Shown: positions 37,093-44,996 of the stretch, one piece after another
Position numbering within the stretch: the first letter of the stretch is position 1
Layout: each line of letters opens with the position of its first letter
Source of the DNA: Lachnospiraceae bacterium
GTDB taxonomy: Bacteria > Bacillota > Clostridia > Lachnospirales > Lachnospiraceae
Length of the DNA: 64,000 nt
Assembly: GCA_902363675.1 (NCBI GenBank)
Contig: CABJAV010000003.1
Location: 62,001 to 126,000, forward strand
Direction of reading: 5' to 3'
Notes under the pieces: generated by a model
Databases searched by the model: none
What the model was told of the DNA's origin: nothing
Seen by the model: only the letters and a program-made list of their open reading frames with translations
Made by a program: the position numbers and the translations under genes

Positions 37093-37136
37093 CGTGTCGA
37101 CACGATTATCGTATTCGACGTAGTTTCATAACTCAA
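37093..37136 (-). promoter_or_regulatory. Promoter and operator of the BlaI-M56 pair
   Basis: On the minus strand TTGAGT (37131-37136) and TACGAT (37108-37113) are 17 bases apart. The -10 overlaps ACGATnATCGT (37102-37112), which abuts the perfect palindrome CGTGTCGACACG (37093-37104). A repressor bound there would block transcription start. Confidence 0.6.
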
Positions 37137-37257
37137 TAGTTTTTTGTTGATTTTTGTAAATTGATACTCATTGTCCTCGAATCATTATCTTCTGTATACT
37201 CTCTGTCTCATAGTTTATCTCCAAGTTCTATATAATAAACAGAAATAAAGGAGATAA

Positions 37258-37617
37258 ATGATTATGCAACACAAAAAGTCCAGCGAAATCATTCGGGAAA
37301 ATTTAACCTATATGCTGAATCAGGAAGGAACACCTTCCATGCGAAATCTCAGTACCAGTATTGGTACTTCCGACAGCTACATTCAAAAGATTCTCAATCA
37401 GGAGAGAACCCCTTCTTTGGATAAAATCGATTCCATCAGCGAGTTCTTTGATGTTGAGAGCTGGGAAATGTTTTATAACTTCCGCAAAGACCGGCCGGAA
37501 ATGCTGGCCATCATGCAGCAGCTTAACAAACTTTCTCCAACATTACTTCCTTCTGTAAAAGCATATCTGGATTTCCTTTTAGCACAACAGGATGAACTAT
37601 TATCTACAAAAAAATAA
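37258..37617 (+). CDS. Helix-turn-helix (XRE-like) regulator
   Basis: This 119-residue protein has an N-terminal DNA-binding region (IIRENLTYMLNQEGTPSMRNL, then GTSDSYIQKILNQERTPSLDKI) that fits the lambda-repressor-like helix-turn-helix, and a C-terminal helical part (LAIMQQLNKLSPTLLPSVKAY). It is divergent from the BlaI-M56 operon, sharing a 180-base control region, so it may regulate that operon or itself. The target is unknown. Confidence 0.85.
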   Translation: MIMQHKKSSEIIRENLTYMLNQEGTPSMRNLSTSIGTSDSYIQKILNQERTPSLDKIDSISEFFDVESWEMFYNFRKDRPEMLAIMQQLNKLSPTLLPSVKAYLDFLLAQQDELLSTKK

Positions 37618-37659
37618 GCAGTTGTCAAGGGATTTCTTACAATTCCCAAACATCTGCTT
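37616..37659. terminator. Terminator between the HTH gene and the alarmone synthetase gene
   Basis: AAGCAGTTGT pairs imperfectly with ACATCTGCTT with an inner GGGA/TCCC stem; TTATTTTTTT follows on the minus strand and TATTTCC on the plus strand. The genes converge here. Confidence 0.7.
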
Positions 37660-37682
37660 GTATTTCCTGTCGCACATCGCGA

Positions 37683-38327
37683 TTACGCTTTCACAACTGC
37701 CTTTGGTACATCATTGAGTGTCTTTTGGATCAACTTATCCAGACGTCTTCCCATCTTTGCGTACTTCTCTATACGCTGGGTCATCTCTTCTGGTATTTCC
37801 TCATTTTTTTTATAAGAAATACGATTGTCCATTTCTGCCCATGCATCCATAATCAGTGTTCGAAGCTGTAATTCCACACGCACATATTCGTTCTCTACCG
37901 GAACATCCATAATAATATGATAACTCTCATAACCATTTTTCTTCGGCTTGCGGATATAATCCTTAGCCTTGATAATCTGAAAACGCGAGTCCTTGCCAAT
38001 CTGATGCGCAATCCAGTATATTTCTTTCACACTGTAACAAATGCAACGTACCCCTGAAATATCATTCAATACCTCAGTCGCAGTCTTAAAGTCAACAGGC
38101 CGGCCTTTACGCTGTAATTTGCCACAGATGCTCTCTGGTGTCTTCATACGGCTTTCTACAAAGCGTGTAAACCCATATCCGGTCTTTGCAATATAAAATC
38201 CATTCAGTTCCCGTAACGTGCGCATAACAAGGTTTCTTGCCTCTGCATGCTTTTTCTGAAATTCTTCATTCTCCCAGGAACTGCGTAACTGTTCAATTTG
38301 CTTATCCATATCTGTCTCTTTTGCCAT
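37683..38327 (-). CDS. Small alarmone synthetase (RelA/SpoT-like GTP pyrophosphokinase)
   Basis: The 214-residue protein has only the (p)ppGpp synthetase domain: SRMKTPESICGKLQRKG for ATP/GTP binding, EVLNDISGVRCIC with the catalytic Asp region, and RVELQLRTLIMDAWAEMDNRISYK at the active site. It lacks the hydrolase, TGS and ACT domains of full-length Rel, so it is a RelQ/YjbM-type enzyme. It makes the stress alarmone from GTP or GDP and ATP. Confidence 0.93.
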   Translation of the reverse strand: MAKETDMDKQIEQLRSSWENEEFQKKHAEARNLVMRTLRELNGFYIAKTGYGFTRFVESRMKTPESICGKLQRKGRPVDFKTATEVLNDISGVRCICYSVKEIYWIAHQIGKDSRFQIIKAKDYIRKPKKNGYESYHIIMDVPVENEYVRVELQLRTLIMDAWAEMDNRISYKKNEEIPEEMTQRIEKYAKMGRRLDKLIQKTLNDVPKAVVKA

Positions 38328-38505
38328 AATCCCTTCACCTTCTATAGATTAATTATATATATGTTTGCATATACATCCGATATTACTCGTCTGTATTATA
38401 AAGAAATTATGTAAAGATGATATGTTATTTTTTGTAAATTATATGTAATATTATGCATCTGATTCATTTGATGCATTTTAATATAGTTTGCCTGCTCCCT
38501 GCAAA

Positions 38506-39015
38506 CTACTTGTCAGCATGCATCAGTTCCGGTAACATGCGAATAAATTCACTGTCACGGTAACTCCATGGTTGCTGACTACAGAATGGTTTATTCCCAT
38601 CAAGAATTTCCTGCGGGGTTGCCCACTCGAGATGAAATCCCTTTGCAATTTCACTCTCTGTCATATGTGTTTCAACCATTTTTTCTTCCGCATCACAGAA
38701 AAAGAAACAGGAATGACATACATAAACCATATTGGGATCAAAAATATCTCTCCTCCTCTCCACGATCTCCCCAATCGTCTGAATGGAAGAAGGAATAACA
38801 ACAAGGCCGGACTCTTCCTGCACCTCACGAATCAATGCCTCATGGAGATCCTCTCCCGGTTCCACACCGCCTCCTAAAATCTTGTAATCACCAGCATTTC
38901 CATGCTGCGTAGCAATCTTTCCATTGCGGATGATTACAGCACGGGTGGAAAATTTTTCAAAGACAGGCATATCTTCTGTATAGTCTTTTTTGTCTAATAT
39001 CAAAAGTGTTTTCAT
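38506..39015 (-). CDS. Nudix hydrolase
   Basis: The 169-residue protein carries a complete Nudix box GGGVEPGEDLHEALIREVQE followed by ESGL at about residues 48-71, and the preceding strand RAVIIRNGKIATQHGN. The later part (CHSCFFFCDAEEKMVETHMTE) is rich in Cys and Glu. The substrate is unknown. It lies in its own unit. A 180-base gap toward the alarmone synthetase gene contains two weak inverted repeats and no clear gene. Confidence 0.9.
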   Translation of the reverse strand: MKTLLILDKKDYTEDMPVFEKFSTRAVIIRNGKIATQHGNAGDYKILGGGVEPGEDLHEALIREVQEESGLVVIPSSIQTIGEIVERRRDIFDPNMVYVCHSCFFFCDAEEKMVETHMTESEIAKGFHLEWATPQEILDGNKPFCSQQPWSYRDSEFIRMLPELMHADK

Positions 39016-39109
39016 CCTTCCTCCTTCTTTTGTTTCTTGTTTTCTCTATTATACGCTTTCTTTCGTTAATATGGTAATAAAACTTTACATTTTTTCGGAA
39101 AAATGTATA

Positions 39110-39135
39110 AAAATTGGAGGCAGAAAACTGCCCCC
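39110..39135 (-). terminator. Terminator of the metY-to-rrf2 sulfur operon
   Basis: GGGGGCAG pairs with CTGCCTCC across TTTT, followed by AATTTTTATA on the minus strand, about 35 bases after the Rrf2 gene. Confidence 0.85.
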
Positions 39136-39170
39136 ATGCAATCATTATTTCTATATCAGAATATGATTAA

Positions 39171-39599
39171 TCAGATCATATAGTTAAAACAAATCTTATC
39201 ATTATAACTGTTCATCAGGTCAAGAAGCGTTACACCATCGAGAGTTTTTTCAATCTTTTCCTGCAAATCCCCCCACAGCTCATTGACTACCATATCTACC
39301 GGTTTTCCCGATGTATCTGCCTGCTGACTTGCAGGAATCAATGGTCCGTCTACCGTCCGGAGGATTTTCCCCACAGAATAATTTTCCGGTCTTCCGGAAA
39401 GGTGGTATCCGCCATGATATCCTCTTGTACTGATGACAAATCCGGCCTTTTGCAGCACACTCAAAATCTGTTCCATATACTTTTCCGATAATTCCTGACG
39501 CTCTGCTATGGTCTTCACGTTAATCGCTTCGCCATTTTCATGAATCGCCAGATCTAACAGAATACGAATCGCATATTGTCCTCTCGAAGATATCAGCAT
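39171..39599 (-). CDS. Rrf2 family regulator, CymR-like
   Basis: This 142-residue winged-helix protein begins MLISSRGQYAIRILLDLAIH and has the recognition region TIAERQELSEKYMEQILSVL with the wing TRGYHGGYHLS. It lacks the three Cys that hold the Fe-S cluster in IscR/NsrR (the region reads LIPASQQADTSGK), so it resembles CymR, the cysteine-metabolism repressor that works with CysK. It is the last gene of the metY operon, overlapping trxB by seven bases, and is the obvious candidate to control both sulfur operons. The start follows AAGGTGGTGGAAAC. Confidence 0.88.
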   Translation of the reverse strand: MLISSRGQYAIRILLDLAIHENGEAINVKTIAERQELSEKYMEQILSVLQKAGFVISTRGYHGGYHLSGRPENYSVGKILRTVDGPLIPASQQADTSGKPVDMVVNELWGDLQEKIEKTLDGVTLLDLMNSYNDKICFNYMI

Positions 39600-40525
39600 G
39601 TTTCCACCACCTTTTTTCTCTTTGTTAAATAGTCTACTGCAGACGCCACCGCATTGGCTCCATCTGCCACCGCTGTAACAATCTGACGCAGCTTTTTCGT
39701 TCGCACATCGCCTGCCACAAACAAGCCCGGCTGCTGCGTCGTACAATCCTCCCCTGCCGGCACATAACCGCCCTCTAAGGTAAGCATGTTCGCATATGCA
39801 GCTGCCTGCGGCTCCATTCCAATGGCAACAAAGACGCCGTCTACTGCCAGCTCTTCTGGCGCATTCTCCGCTTTGTTGTTCAGCTCTATTTTTTCTACTT
39901 TCTGTTCACCGATAATACTTTTCACTTCGCGATCCGGTAAAAATGTAATATTTGGTGTGTTTTTCATCTGTTCCTGCAAAACCTGTGTTGCACGAAGTCC
40001 CTGTCTGCGATGAACCAGATATACCTGTTTGCACATCTTTGCCAGATATAAGGCATCTTCAATGGCTACATCTCCGCCACCAACGACCGCAACCACTTTA
40101 TCCTTGAAAAAAGCCCCGTCGCAGGTTGCACAATAAGATACCCCTGCCCCGGCCAGCTCCTTTTCCCCCGGTACTCCGAGCTTGCGGTGCATAGCTCCAC
40201 TTGCAAGAATGATACTTTTTGTCTCAATGCTTTCACCTGATTCCAATTGTACCTGCCAGCCCTCTTCTGTTTTCTCAACACCTGTGACTTCACCCTCCGC
40301 AAACGGAACATCAAGTTCCCTTGCATGCTTTTCAAACTGCTGCGCAAGGTCGAATCCACTGGTTCCCGGAAAGCCAAGATAATTGTCCACTTCTTCTGTA
40401 TAAACAATCTGGCCGCCGGCCATCATTTCTTTTTCCAAAACAAGAAGATCCAGGCAGGCGCGCTTCGCATATACCGCCGCTGACAAGCCTGCCGGGCCAC
40501 TTCCCACAATTACCAAATCGTACAT
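39593..40525 (-). CDS. trxB: NADPH-dependent thioredoxin reductase
   Basis: The 310-residue flavoprotein has the FAD motif VGSGPAGLSAAVYAKRA, the redox pair CATC (about residues 134-137), the NADPH motif VVGGGDVAIEDA, the HRRQGLRA phosphate-binding motif, and a C-terminal FAD motif PGLFVAGDVR. It is therefore a standard NADPH enzyme. Its partner is probably the thioredoxin at 42063 in the same operon, which would supply electrons for sulfur reduction steps. Confidence 0.95.
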   Translation of the reverse strand: MYDLVIVGSGPAGLSAAVYAKRACLDLLVLEKEMMAGGQIVYTEEVDNYLGFPGTSGFDLAQQFEKHARELDVPFAEGEVTGVEKTEEGWQVQLESGESIETKSIILASGAMHRKLGVPGEKELAGAGVSYCATCDGAFFKDKVVAVVGGGDVAIEDALYLAKMCKQVYLVHRRQGLRATQVLQEQMKNTPNITFLPDREVKSIIGEQKVEKIELNNKAENAPEELAVDGVFVAIGMEPQAAAYANMLTLEGGYVPAGEDCTTQQPGLFVAGDVRTKKLRQIVTAVADGANAVASAVDYLTKRKKVVETC

Positions 40526-40556
40526 AAATTACCTCTTTTTGAACATTCATTTATGA

Positions 40557-40973
40557 TTAATCTAAAATCTGAAGTTCCTCGATTGTCACATTTTTCTCAC
40601 GGTCAATGTCAAATGCCTTAAGTACCGGCTGATCCATATCCATCAGGGAAAGAATCAGATAGTTCACGGTCGGGTCAAATGCCAGACGCTTGTCTTCTTC
40701 CGATGGACGGGATGGAGACTCCGGATGGGAATGCCAGTTGCCCAGCGGAACAAGTCCATTGGCACGCATATCTTTGACTGCCGCAAGCTGGTCCTTTGGA
40801 TTCATGGAAAAATGCTCATTGGTATGATCGACATTCTCCAATAAATATACTTTCTCGATTGTCTTCTTGTCCCCGTCTTTGGTTCCGGCGATGAGACCGC
40901 AGGCCTCTTCCGGAAGGTTCTCTTTGGCGTGGGACAGAATCTTTTCATAGTCTGCTTTTTTCATTGTAAGCAT
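40557..40973 (-). CDS. JAMM/MPN+ metalloprotease of the sulfur-carrier system
   Basis: This 138-residue protein has a complete JAMM zinc-protease motif: Glu near 23 (NLPEEACGLIAG), HSHP with His81 and His83, and S91-x2-D94 in PSRPSEEDKR. Bacterial relatives act on ubiquitin-like sulfur carriers: Mec+ releases cysteine from CysO, and HcyD trims HcyS to expose its Gly-Gly end. Next to a carrier that ends in GGGSF, the trimming role is the better fit. It may also do both. The start follows GGAGGAACAAACC. Confidence 0.9.
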   Translation of the reverse strand: MLTMKKADYEKILSHAKENLPEEACGLIAGTKDGDKKTIEKVYLLENVDHTNEHFSMNPKDQLAAVKDMRANGLVPLGNWHSHPESPSRPSEEDKRLAFDPTVNYLILSLMDMDQPVLKAFDIDREKNVTIEELQILD

Positions 40974-41033
40974 GGTTTGTTCCTCCTTTTAAGGAATGAG
41001 ATATCACTTTCGCGATACCTCAGATGGAGCATT

Positions 41034-41840
41034 TCAATGGTCCGGGCACTCGATCTGCTCATAATCGATCAGCTGTGTGATCGTTGGGTGATCGCCACAG
41101 ATTGCACACTTATGATCTGCCTTCGGCAGTTTCACTGTATGGAATTCCATCTTCAAAGCATCAAATGTAAGAAGTTTTCCAGTAAGAAGATCTCCTACAC
41201 CGATCAGATACTTGATTGCTTCCATTGCCTGTAAAGATCCGATGACACCGCCCATTGCACCGATGACACCCGCCTGCTTACAGGTCGGAACTGCATCCTT
41301 TGGTGGTGGATTCTTAAATACACAACGGTAGCATGGTCCTTCTCCCGGAACATAGGTCATGAGCTGACCCTTGAAACGAATAATTCCAGCGTGGGAGAAT
41401 GGTTTCTTTGCCATAACACAGGCATCGTTAATTAAGAATTTTGCCGGGAAGTTGTCAGTTCCATCAATGATGAAATCGTAATCCTTGATCAGATCCATGA
41501 TGTTCTCCGATGTAACGAACTCACGGTATGTATTTACGGTAACATCCGGATTCATTGCATTCATTGTTTCTTTTGCGGATTTTACTTTTGCTTTGCCGAC
41601 ATCCGCAGTACCATGAATGATCTGTCTCTGTAAGTTGGACAGATCTACTTCATCCGCATCGACAATTCCGATGGTTCCTACGCCTGCTGCCGCAAGATAC
41701 ATTGCGGCCGGTGCACCAAGTCCGCCTGCACCGATAATTAAAACTTTTCCGTTCAGGAGCTTTTTCTGGCCCTTCACACCGACTTCCTGCAGAATGATGT
41801 GACGGCTGTATCGCTCCATCTGTTCATTTGTAAATGCCAT
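41034..41840 (-). CDS. ThiF/MoeB/HesA family E1-like adenylyltransferase
   Basis: The 268-residue enzyme activates the C-terminal glycine of a ubiquitin-like sulfur carrier by adenylation. It has the ATP loop GAGGLGAP (37-44), the Arg/Asp region IVDADEVDLSNLQRQ, zinc cysteines at 170/173 and 245/248, and a ThiF-type cysteine at 187 (VPTCKQAGVIGA). Its start codon overlaps the stop of the carrier gene (TAATG), so the two are made together. The match in context is HcyF; thiamine or molybdopterin synthesis genes are absent nearby. Confidence 0.93.
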   Translation of the reverse strand: MAFTNEQMERYSRHIILQEVGVKGQKKLLNGKVLIIGAGGLGAPAAMYLAAAGVGTIGIVDADEVDLSNLQRQIIHGTADVGKAKVKSAKETMNAMNPDVTVNTYREFVTSENIMDLIKDYDFIIDGTDNFPAKFLINDACVMAKKPFSHAGIIRFKGQLMTYVPGEGPCYRCVFKNPPPKDAVPTCKQAGVIGAMGGVIGSLQAMEAIKYLIGVGDLLTGKLLTFDALKMEFHTVKLPKADHKCAICGDHPTITQLIDYEQIECPDH

Positions 41841-42049
41841 TAGAAGCTTCCTCCTCCCATGAAGTATAAGAATTCAACCACATCATTTTCTTTCAGTGTG
41901 ACGTTTGCAAGATCATGATTCTCAACAAACTCATCATTTACGGTTACGGTAACATAATCCGGGTTCTCAACTTTCTCGTCGATTACCAGCTGTGCGATAG
42001 TTGTTCCCTCTTTGATATCCTTTACGTTTCCTGCAACTGTTACTTTCAT
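41840..42049 (-). CDS. ThiS/MoaD-like sulfur carrier protein with a masked C-terminus
   Basis: The 69-residue beta-grasp protein starts MKVTVAGNVKDIKEGTTIAQ and ends FLYFMGGGSF. Active carriers must end in Gly-Gly; here Ser-Phe follows, so they must be removed before adenylation and thiocarboxylate formation. The Wolinella HcyS carrier is likewise extended beyond Gly-Gly and is trimmed by HcyD. A JAMM protease gene lies in the same operon. It is probably the sulfide donor for the neighbouring MetY enzyme. RBS GGAGGAGT. Confidence 0.9.
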   Translation of the reverse strand: MKVTVAGNVKDIKEGTTIAQLVIDEKVENPDYVTVTVNDEFVENHDLANVTLKENDVVEFLYFMGGGSF

Positions 42050-42062
42050 TGTGTAACTCCTC

Positions 42063-42380
42063 CTAAATATATTTTTTTACAATTTCTTCCAACTCTGGTT
42101 TCTTGATCAGTCCGCGTACACGTTCTACTTCCTCGCCGCCCTTGAAAAACAGGATCGTCGGTGAAACCATTACAGAATATTGCTCTGCTAACTCAGCGTC
42201 AAAATTTCCATTGACTTTAACGACTTTTAACTGGTTTTCATAATCATCTTCGATGTCTCCAAGAATCGGTGACATCTGTTTGCAAGGGATGCAGGAATCG
42301 GAATAAAACTCCACCAGTACCGGAATCTCTGCCTGCAGTACCTCTGCTTCAAAATTGTCCTTACTTACTCTTGCTGCCAT
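42063..42380 (-). CDS. Thioredoxin-like protein (CIPC active site)
   Basis: This 105-residue protein has the thioredoxin fold: VLVEFYSDSCIPCKQMSPIL with the redox pair Cys30-Ile-Pro-Cys33 in place of the usual CGPC, the cis-Pro strand VMVSPTILFFKGGEEVERVRG and a C-terminal helix. It lies between the tusA-like gene and the carrier gene. It may supply electrons to the AprBA or sulfite step, or reduce disulfides formed during sulfur transfer; trxB downstream would recycle it. Confidence 0.93.
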   Translation of the reverse strand: MAARVSKDNFEAEVLQAEIPVLVEFYSDSCIPCKQMSPILGDIEDDYENQLKVVKVNGNFDAELAEQYSVMVSPTILFFKGGEEVERVRGLIKKPELEEIVKKYI

Positions 42381-42397
42381 GATGTTTCCTCTCTGTC

Positions 42398-42643
42398 CTA
42401 CTCTTCGAGTTTCTTTACAATAAGATCATAAGTTCCGTTCTCATTGTCAATAAGCTTTAATACCTGCTGGCCTTCTTCCTTAAAGCTTCTAGGCACATTC
42501 TGTACCGGTTCACCATCATTCATTGTTACTGCCAGTACCTGTCCTACCTCGATCTCTTCCATTGCAACCTTTGCCTTTACAAAAGTCATCGGACATACCA
42601 CATCCGTAATATCTACGCGTTCATCAATTGTGTAATCAGCCAT
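42398..42643 (-). CDS. TusA/SirA family sulfur-transfer protein
   Basis: The 81-residue protein has the conserved Cys17 in VVCPMTFVKAKVAME, the Cys-Pro signature of TusA proteins that carry persulfide sulfur. It overlaps the sulfite reductase gene by eight bases. In this operon it may accept sulfide or persulfide and pass it to the E1/carrier pair, which is inference. Confidence 0.9.
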   Translation of the reverse strand: MADYTIDERVDITDVVCPMTFVKAKVAMEEIEVGQVLAVTMNDGEPVQNVPRSFKEEGQQVLKLIDNENGTYDLIVKKLEE

Positions 42644-43496
42644 TATATGCCTCCTTTATCTTCTCTTCAAATTTATCTAATCCCACACGCTCAAGAGTCA
42701 TGCGGAAACGCTCTCCTGGATTTGCATTGTCATCAAAGAACTGAATTGCTGCATCTGTCACCTTAAAAAGCTGCTCCTCGGAAGTAATGATTGGGAGATA
42801 ATTTTCTCCTTTATATACACGGTTTCCAAACAGTCCACCGAAAGATACTTCATAGCCCGGTGTTGCTTTCCATGCATCGGTCGGACATGCTTTTACGCAA
42901 CGGCCACAGTTGTTACATTTCTCATTGTCCAATACAATCTTGCCATCTTTGGTGCTGATTGCATCCACACGGCATATTTTTTCACAAATGCCACAGTTGA
43001 TGCAGGATGACTCATCCCACTCTACGATTGCTGTGCCCTTGATTCCCACATCGTTTTCCTCTGCCTTTAAGCAGTTGTTCCGGCATCCGGTCACACCGAA
43101 TTTGAACTTGTGAGGAAGCTCTCTTGCGAAATAGCGCTCATCCAGTTTCTTTGCCAGTCCATATGTGTCAATATTACCACTTGGACAGATCTGTGATCCC
43201 TGACAGGCAGTGATGGTACGTACACGGGGTCCGCACACACCCGGTTTACAGCCACCGGTAGCTAACACCTCTTTTACTTCTTCTACATCATCCAGCTTAA
43301 TGAATGGAATTTCCACACTCTGTCTGGAAGTCAGATGTACATGTCCGTCACCATATTTATCTGCTACTTCTGCGATAATCTTCAGGTTCTCTGCGGTAAG
43401 ATTTCCGCCGACCACTGCAAGACGCAGTGAAAAATTATTTTTCTGTTTCTGGCGCATGAAACCGCCTTTTTTGAGTGTTGCATAATCAACTGCCAT
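42636..43496 (-). CDS. Siroheme sulfite reductase with two ferredoxin clusters
   Basis: This 286-residue compact enzyme has the coupled siroheme/4Fe-4S ligands Cys98-x5-Cys104 (TACQGSQICPSG) and Cys138-x3-Cys142 (TGCRNNCLKAEE), separated by a linker. A two-cluster ferredoxin insert follows at 165-175 (CINCGICEKIC) and 194-204 (CNNCGRCVKAC). This is the layout of AsrC/Fsr-like small anaerobic sulfite reductases that reduce sulfite to sulfide with ferredoxin electrons. A nitrite reductase function cannot be excluded by sequence, but the operon argues for sulfite. Confidence 0.92.
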   Translation of the reverse strand: MAVDYATLKKGGFMRQKQKNNFSLRLAVVGGNLTAENLKIIAEVADKYGDGHVHLTSRQSVEIPFIKLDDVEEVKEVLATGGCKPGVCGPRVRTITACQGSQICPSGNIDTYGLAKKLDERYFARELPHKFKFGVTGCRNNCLKAEENDVGIKGTAIVEWDESSCINCGICEKICRVDAISTKDGKIVLDNEKCNNCGRCVKACPTDAWKATPGYEVSFGGLFGNRVYKGENYLPIITSEEQLFKVTDAAIQFFDDNANPGERFRMTLERVGLDKFEEKIKEAYNG

Positions 43497-43534
43497 AACG
43501 TTCTCCTTTATATCCTGTGCTCTCTTCTCTCTAT

Positions 43535-44767
43535 TTATTCGGTGGTACTGCTGATTGCCGATGCAAAATCTGCTTTCAGATCTTCAATGTCTTCGATGCC
43601 GACACTGATACGGATCATATCATCATAAACCGCTGCATCCACTTTTTCCTGTTCGGTACTGTGTGCCGCCAGTGTCGATTCCGGATGTACGATCAATGTC
43701 TTCGTATCTCCAATATTGGAAACAATCTGTGGAATCTTTACTGTATTCATAATGGAAAAAGCCCTGTCCTTACTTCCGACCCGGATCGTTAATATCGCTC
43801 CGTATCTGCCATCTAACAACCGGTCCGCTACCGCATGCCATGGGCTCGATTCCAGTCCCGGATAATTTACGGTGATTCCCGGTATCTCTTCTAAGCAAGC
43901 CGCAAGCTGCGCTGCATTGTCACACGCCCGCTCCATGCGAAGTCCTAACGTCTCCATGCCAAGCAGGTTGTAATACGCCGTCTGCGGCGCCATACAGGCT
44001 CCCATGTTCCGGAACAGTCCGTTGCGGAGCTTTGCTGTAAAAGCAAATCTGCCGAACTTTACATAATCTTTCATGCCAGGATACCGGCTGACATCCCACT
44101 TAAAACGACCGCCGTCTGTGATTACACCGCTGATTGCGCTGCTGTTGCCATTGATGTACTTGGAAGTGGAATTGATGACCACATCCGCCCCGAGTGTCAA
44201 TGGCTGAACCAGAAAGGCCGTCGCTACCGTGTTATCGATAATCAGTGGTATCTGATGTTTCTTTGCAATCTCGGCCCATGCCGGAATGTCGGTCACATCC
44301 AGCTTTGGATTGCCGATGGTCTCTGCAAACAAAGCGCGCGTCCGATCGGTAATCGCATTCTCAACAGTCTGCATATCTGTCGCATCCACAAAAATTGTCC
44401 GGATGCCAAACGCTTCCAGATCATGGAACAGATCAATGGTTCCACCGTAAAGACTTGTGCTTGTGATGATCTCATCTCCGCTGCCAACAATATTGAGCAA
44501 TGCATTCGTGATGGCTGCCATACCGGAAGCACATGCCACAGAAGCTGCTCCTTTTTCCAGAACGGTCATGCGCTCCTCGAACGCCGCGATCGTCGGGTTA
44601 CTAATTCTCGTATAAGAATATCCAGCAGCTTTATTATGAAACAGCTTCTCGTGCTGCTCCGCCGAAGGCTGGAAAAAAGCACTGGACTGGTACACAGGTG
44701 TCAGTGTTGCTCCGGTGACCGGATCGCCTGTTTTCGTACCATGTAATAGTTCTGTATTGAATCCCAT
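43535..44767 (-). CDS. metY: O-acetylhomoserine sulfhydrylase (MetY)
   Basis: This 410-residue PLP enzyme of the Cys/Met metabolism family makes homocysteine from O-acetylhomoserine and a sulfur donor. It has LHGTKTGDPVTGATLTPVYQ at the start, GAASVACASGMAAITNALL, the Asp in PLIIDNTVATAFL, and the PLP lysine in NSTSKYINGNSS. It is the first gene of the operon. In Wolinella the sulfur donor to MetY is a protein thiocarboxylate, and the required helper proteins are encoded downstream here. Free sulfide may also serve. Confidence 0.94.
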   Translation of the reverse strand: MGFNTELLHGTKTGDPVTGATLTPVYQSSAFFQPSAEQHEKLFHNKAAGYSYTRISNPTIAAFEERMTVLEKGAASVACASGMAAITNALLNIVGSGDEIITSTSLYGGTIDLFHDLEAFGIRTIFVDATDMQTVENAITDRTRALFAETIGNPKLDVTDIPAWAEIAKKHQIPLIIDNTVATAFLVQPLTLGADVVINSTSKYINGNSSAISGVITDGGRFKWDVSRYPGMKDYVKFGRFAFTAKLRNGLFRNMGACMAPQTAYYNLLGMETLGLRMERACDNAAQLAACLEEIPGITVNYPGLESSPWHAVADRLLDGRYGAILTIRVGSKDRAFSIMNTVKIPQIVSNIGDTKTLIVHPESTLAAHSTEQEKVDAAVYDDMIRISVGIEDIEDLKADFASAISSTTE

Positions 44768-44786
44768 TTTCTTTTCCCTTAATTCA

Positions 44787-44874
44787 TACTTTTTTAGTAG
44801 GTTTAATATGTTATAAACACTATACCGCTCTAAATTATGTTTGTCAAGATATAATTTACGCTATTTTACTAGGA
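44787..44874 (-). promoter_or_regulatory. metY operon promoter flanked by two related boxes
   Basis: On the minus strand TTGACA (44842-44847) and TATAGT (44819-44824) are 17 bases apart, a near-consensus promoter. The sequence CCTA(C/G)TAAAA(A/T)AG occurs twice, once upstream of the -35 (44860-44874) and once downstream of the -10 (44787-44801). Two boxes bracketing a promoter suggest binding of a repressor such as the Rrf2 protein encoded at 39171. Confidence 0.7.
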
Positions 44875-44933
44875 ATACTAAGACATGGGGTTTGACTTGC
44901 ATTTTAAGGATTCCGATTAAGTTTTAAAAAGCA

Positions 44934-44963
44934 AAAAGTGAGAAGACAATGCTTCCCACTCTT
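44934..44963 (-). terminator. Terminator of the sulfate operon (after cysN)
   Basis: AAGAGTGGGAAG pairs with CTTCTCACTTTTT (one mismatch) across a 6-base loop, with a following T run, 33 bases after cysN. Confidence 0.8.
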
Positions 44964-44996
44964 TAATATTCATCTCTACATTGAAACATTCTTCGA

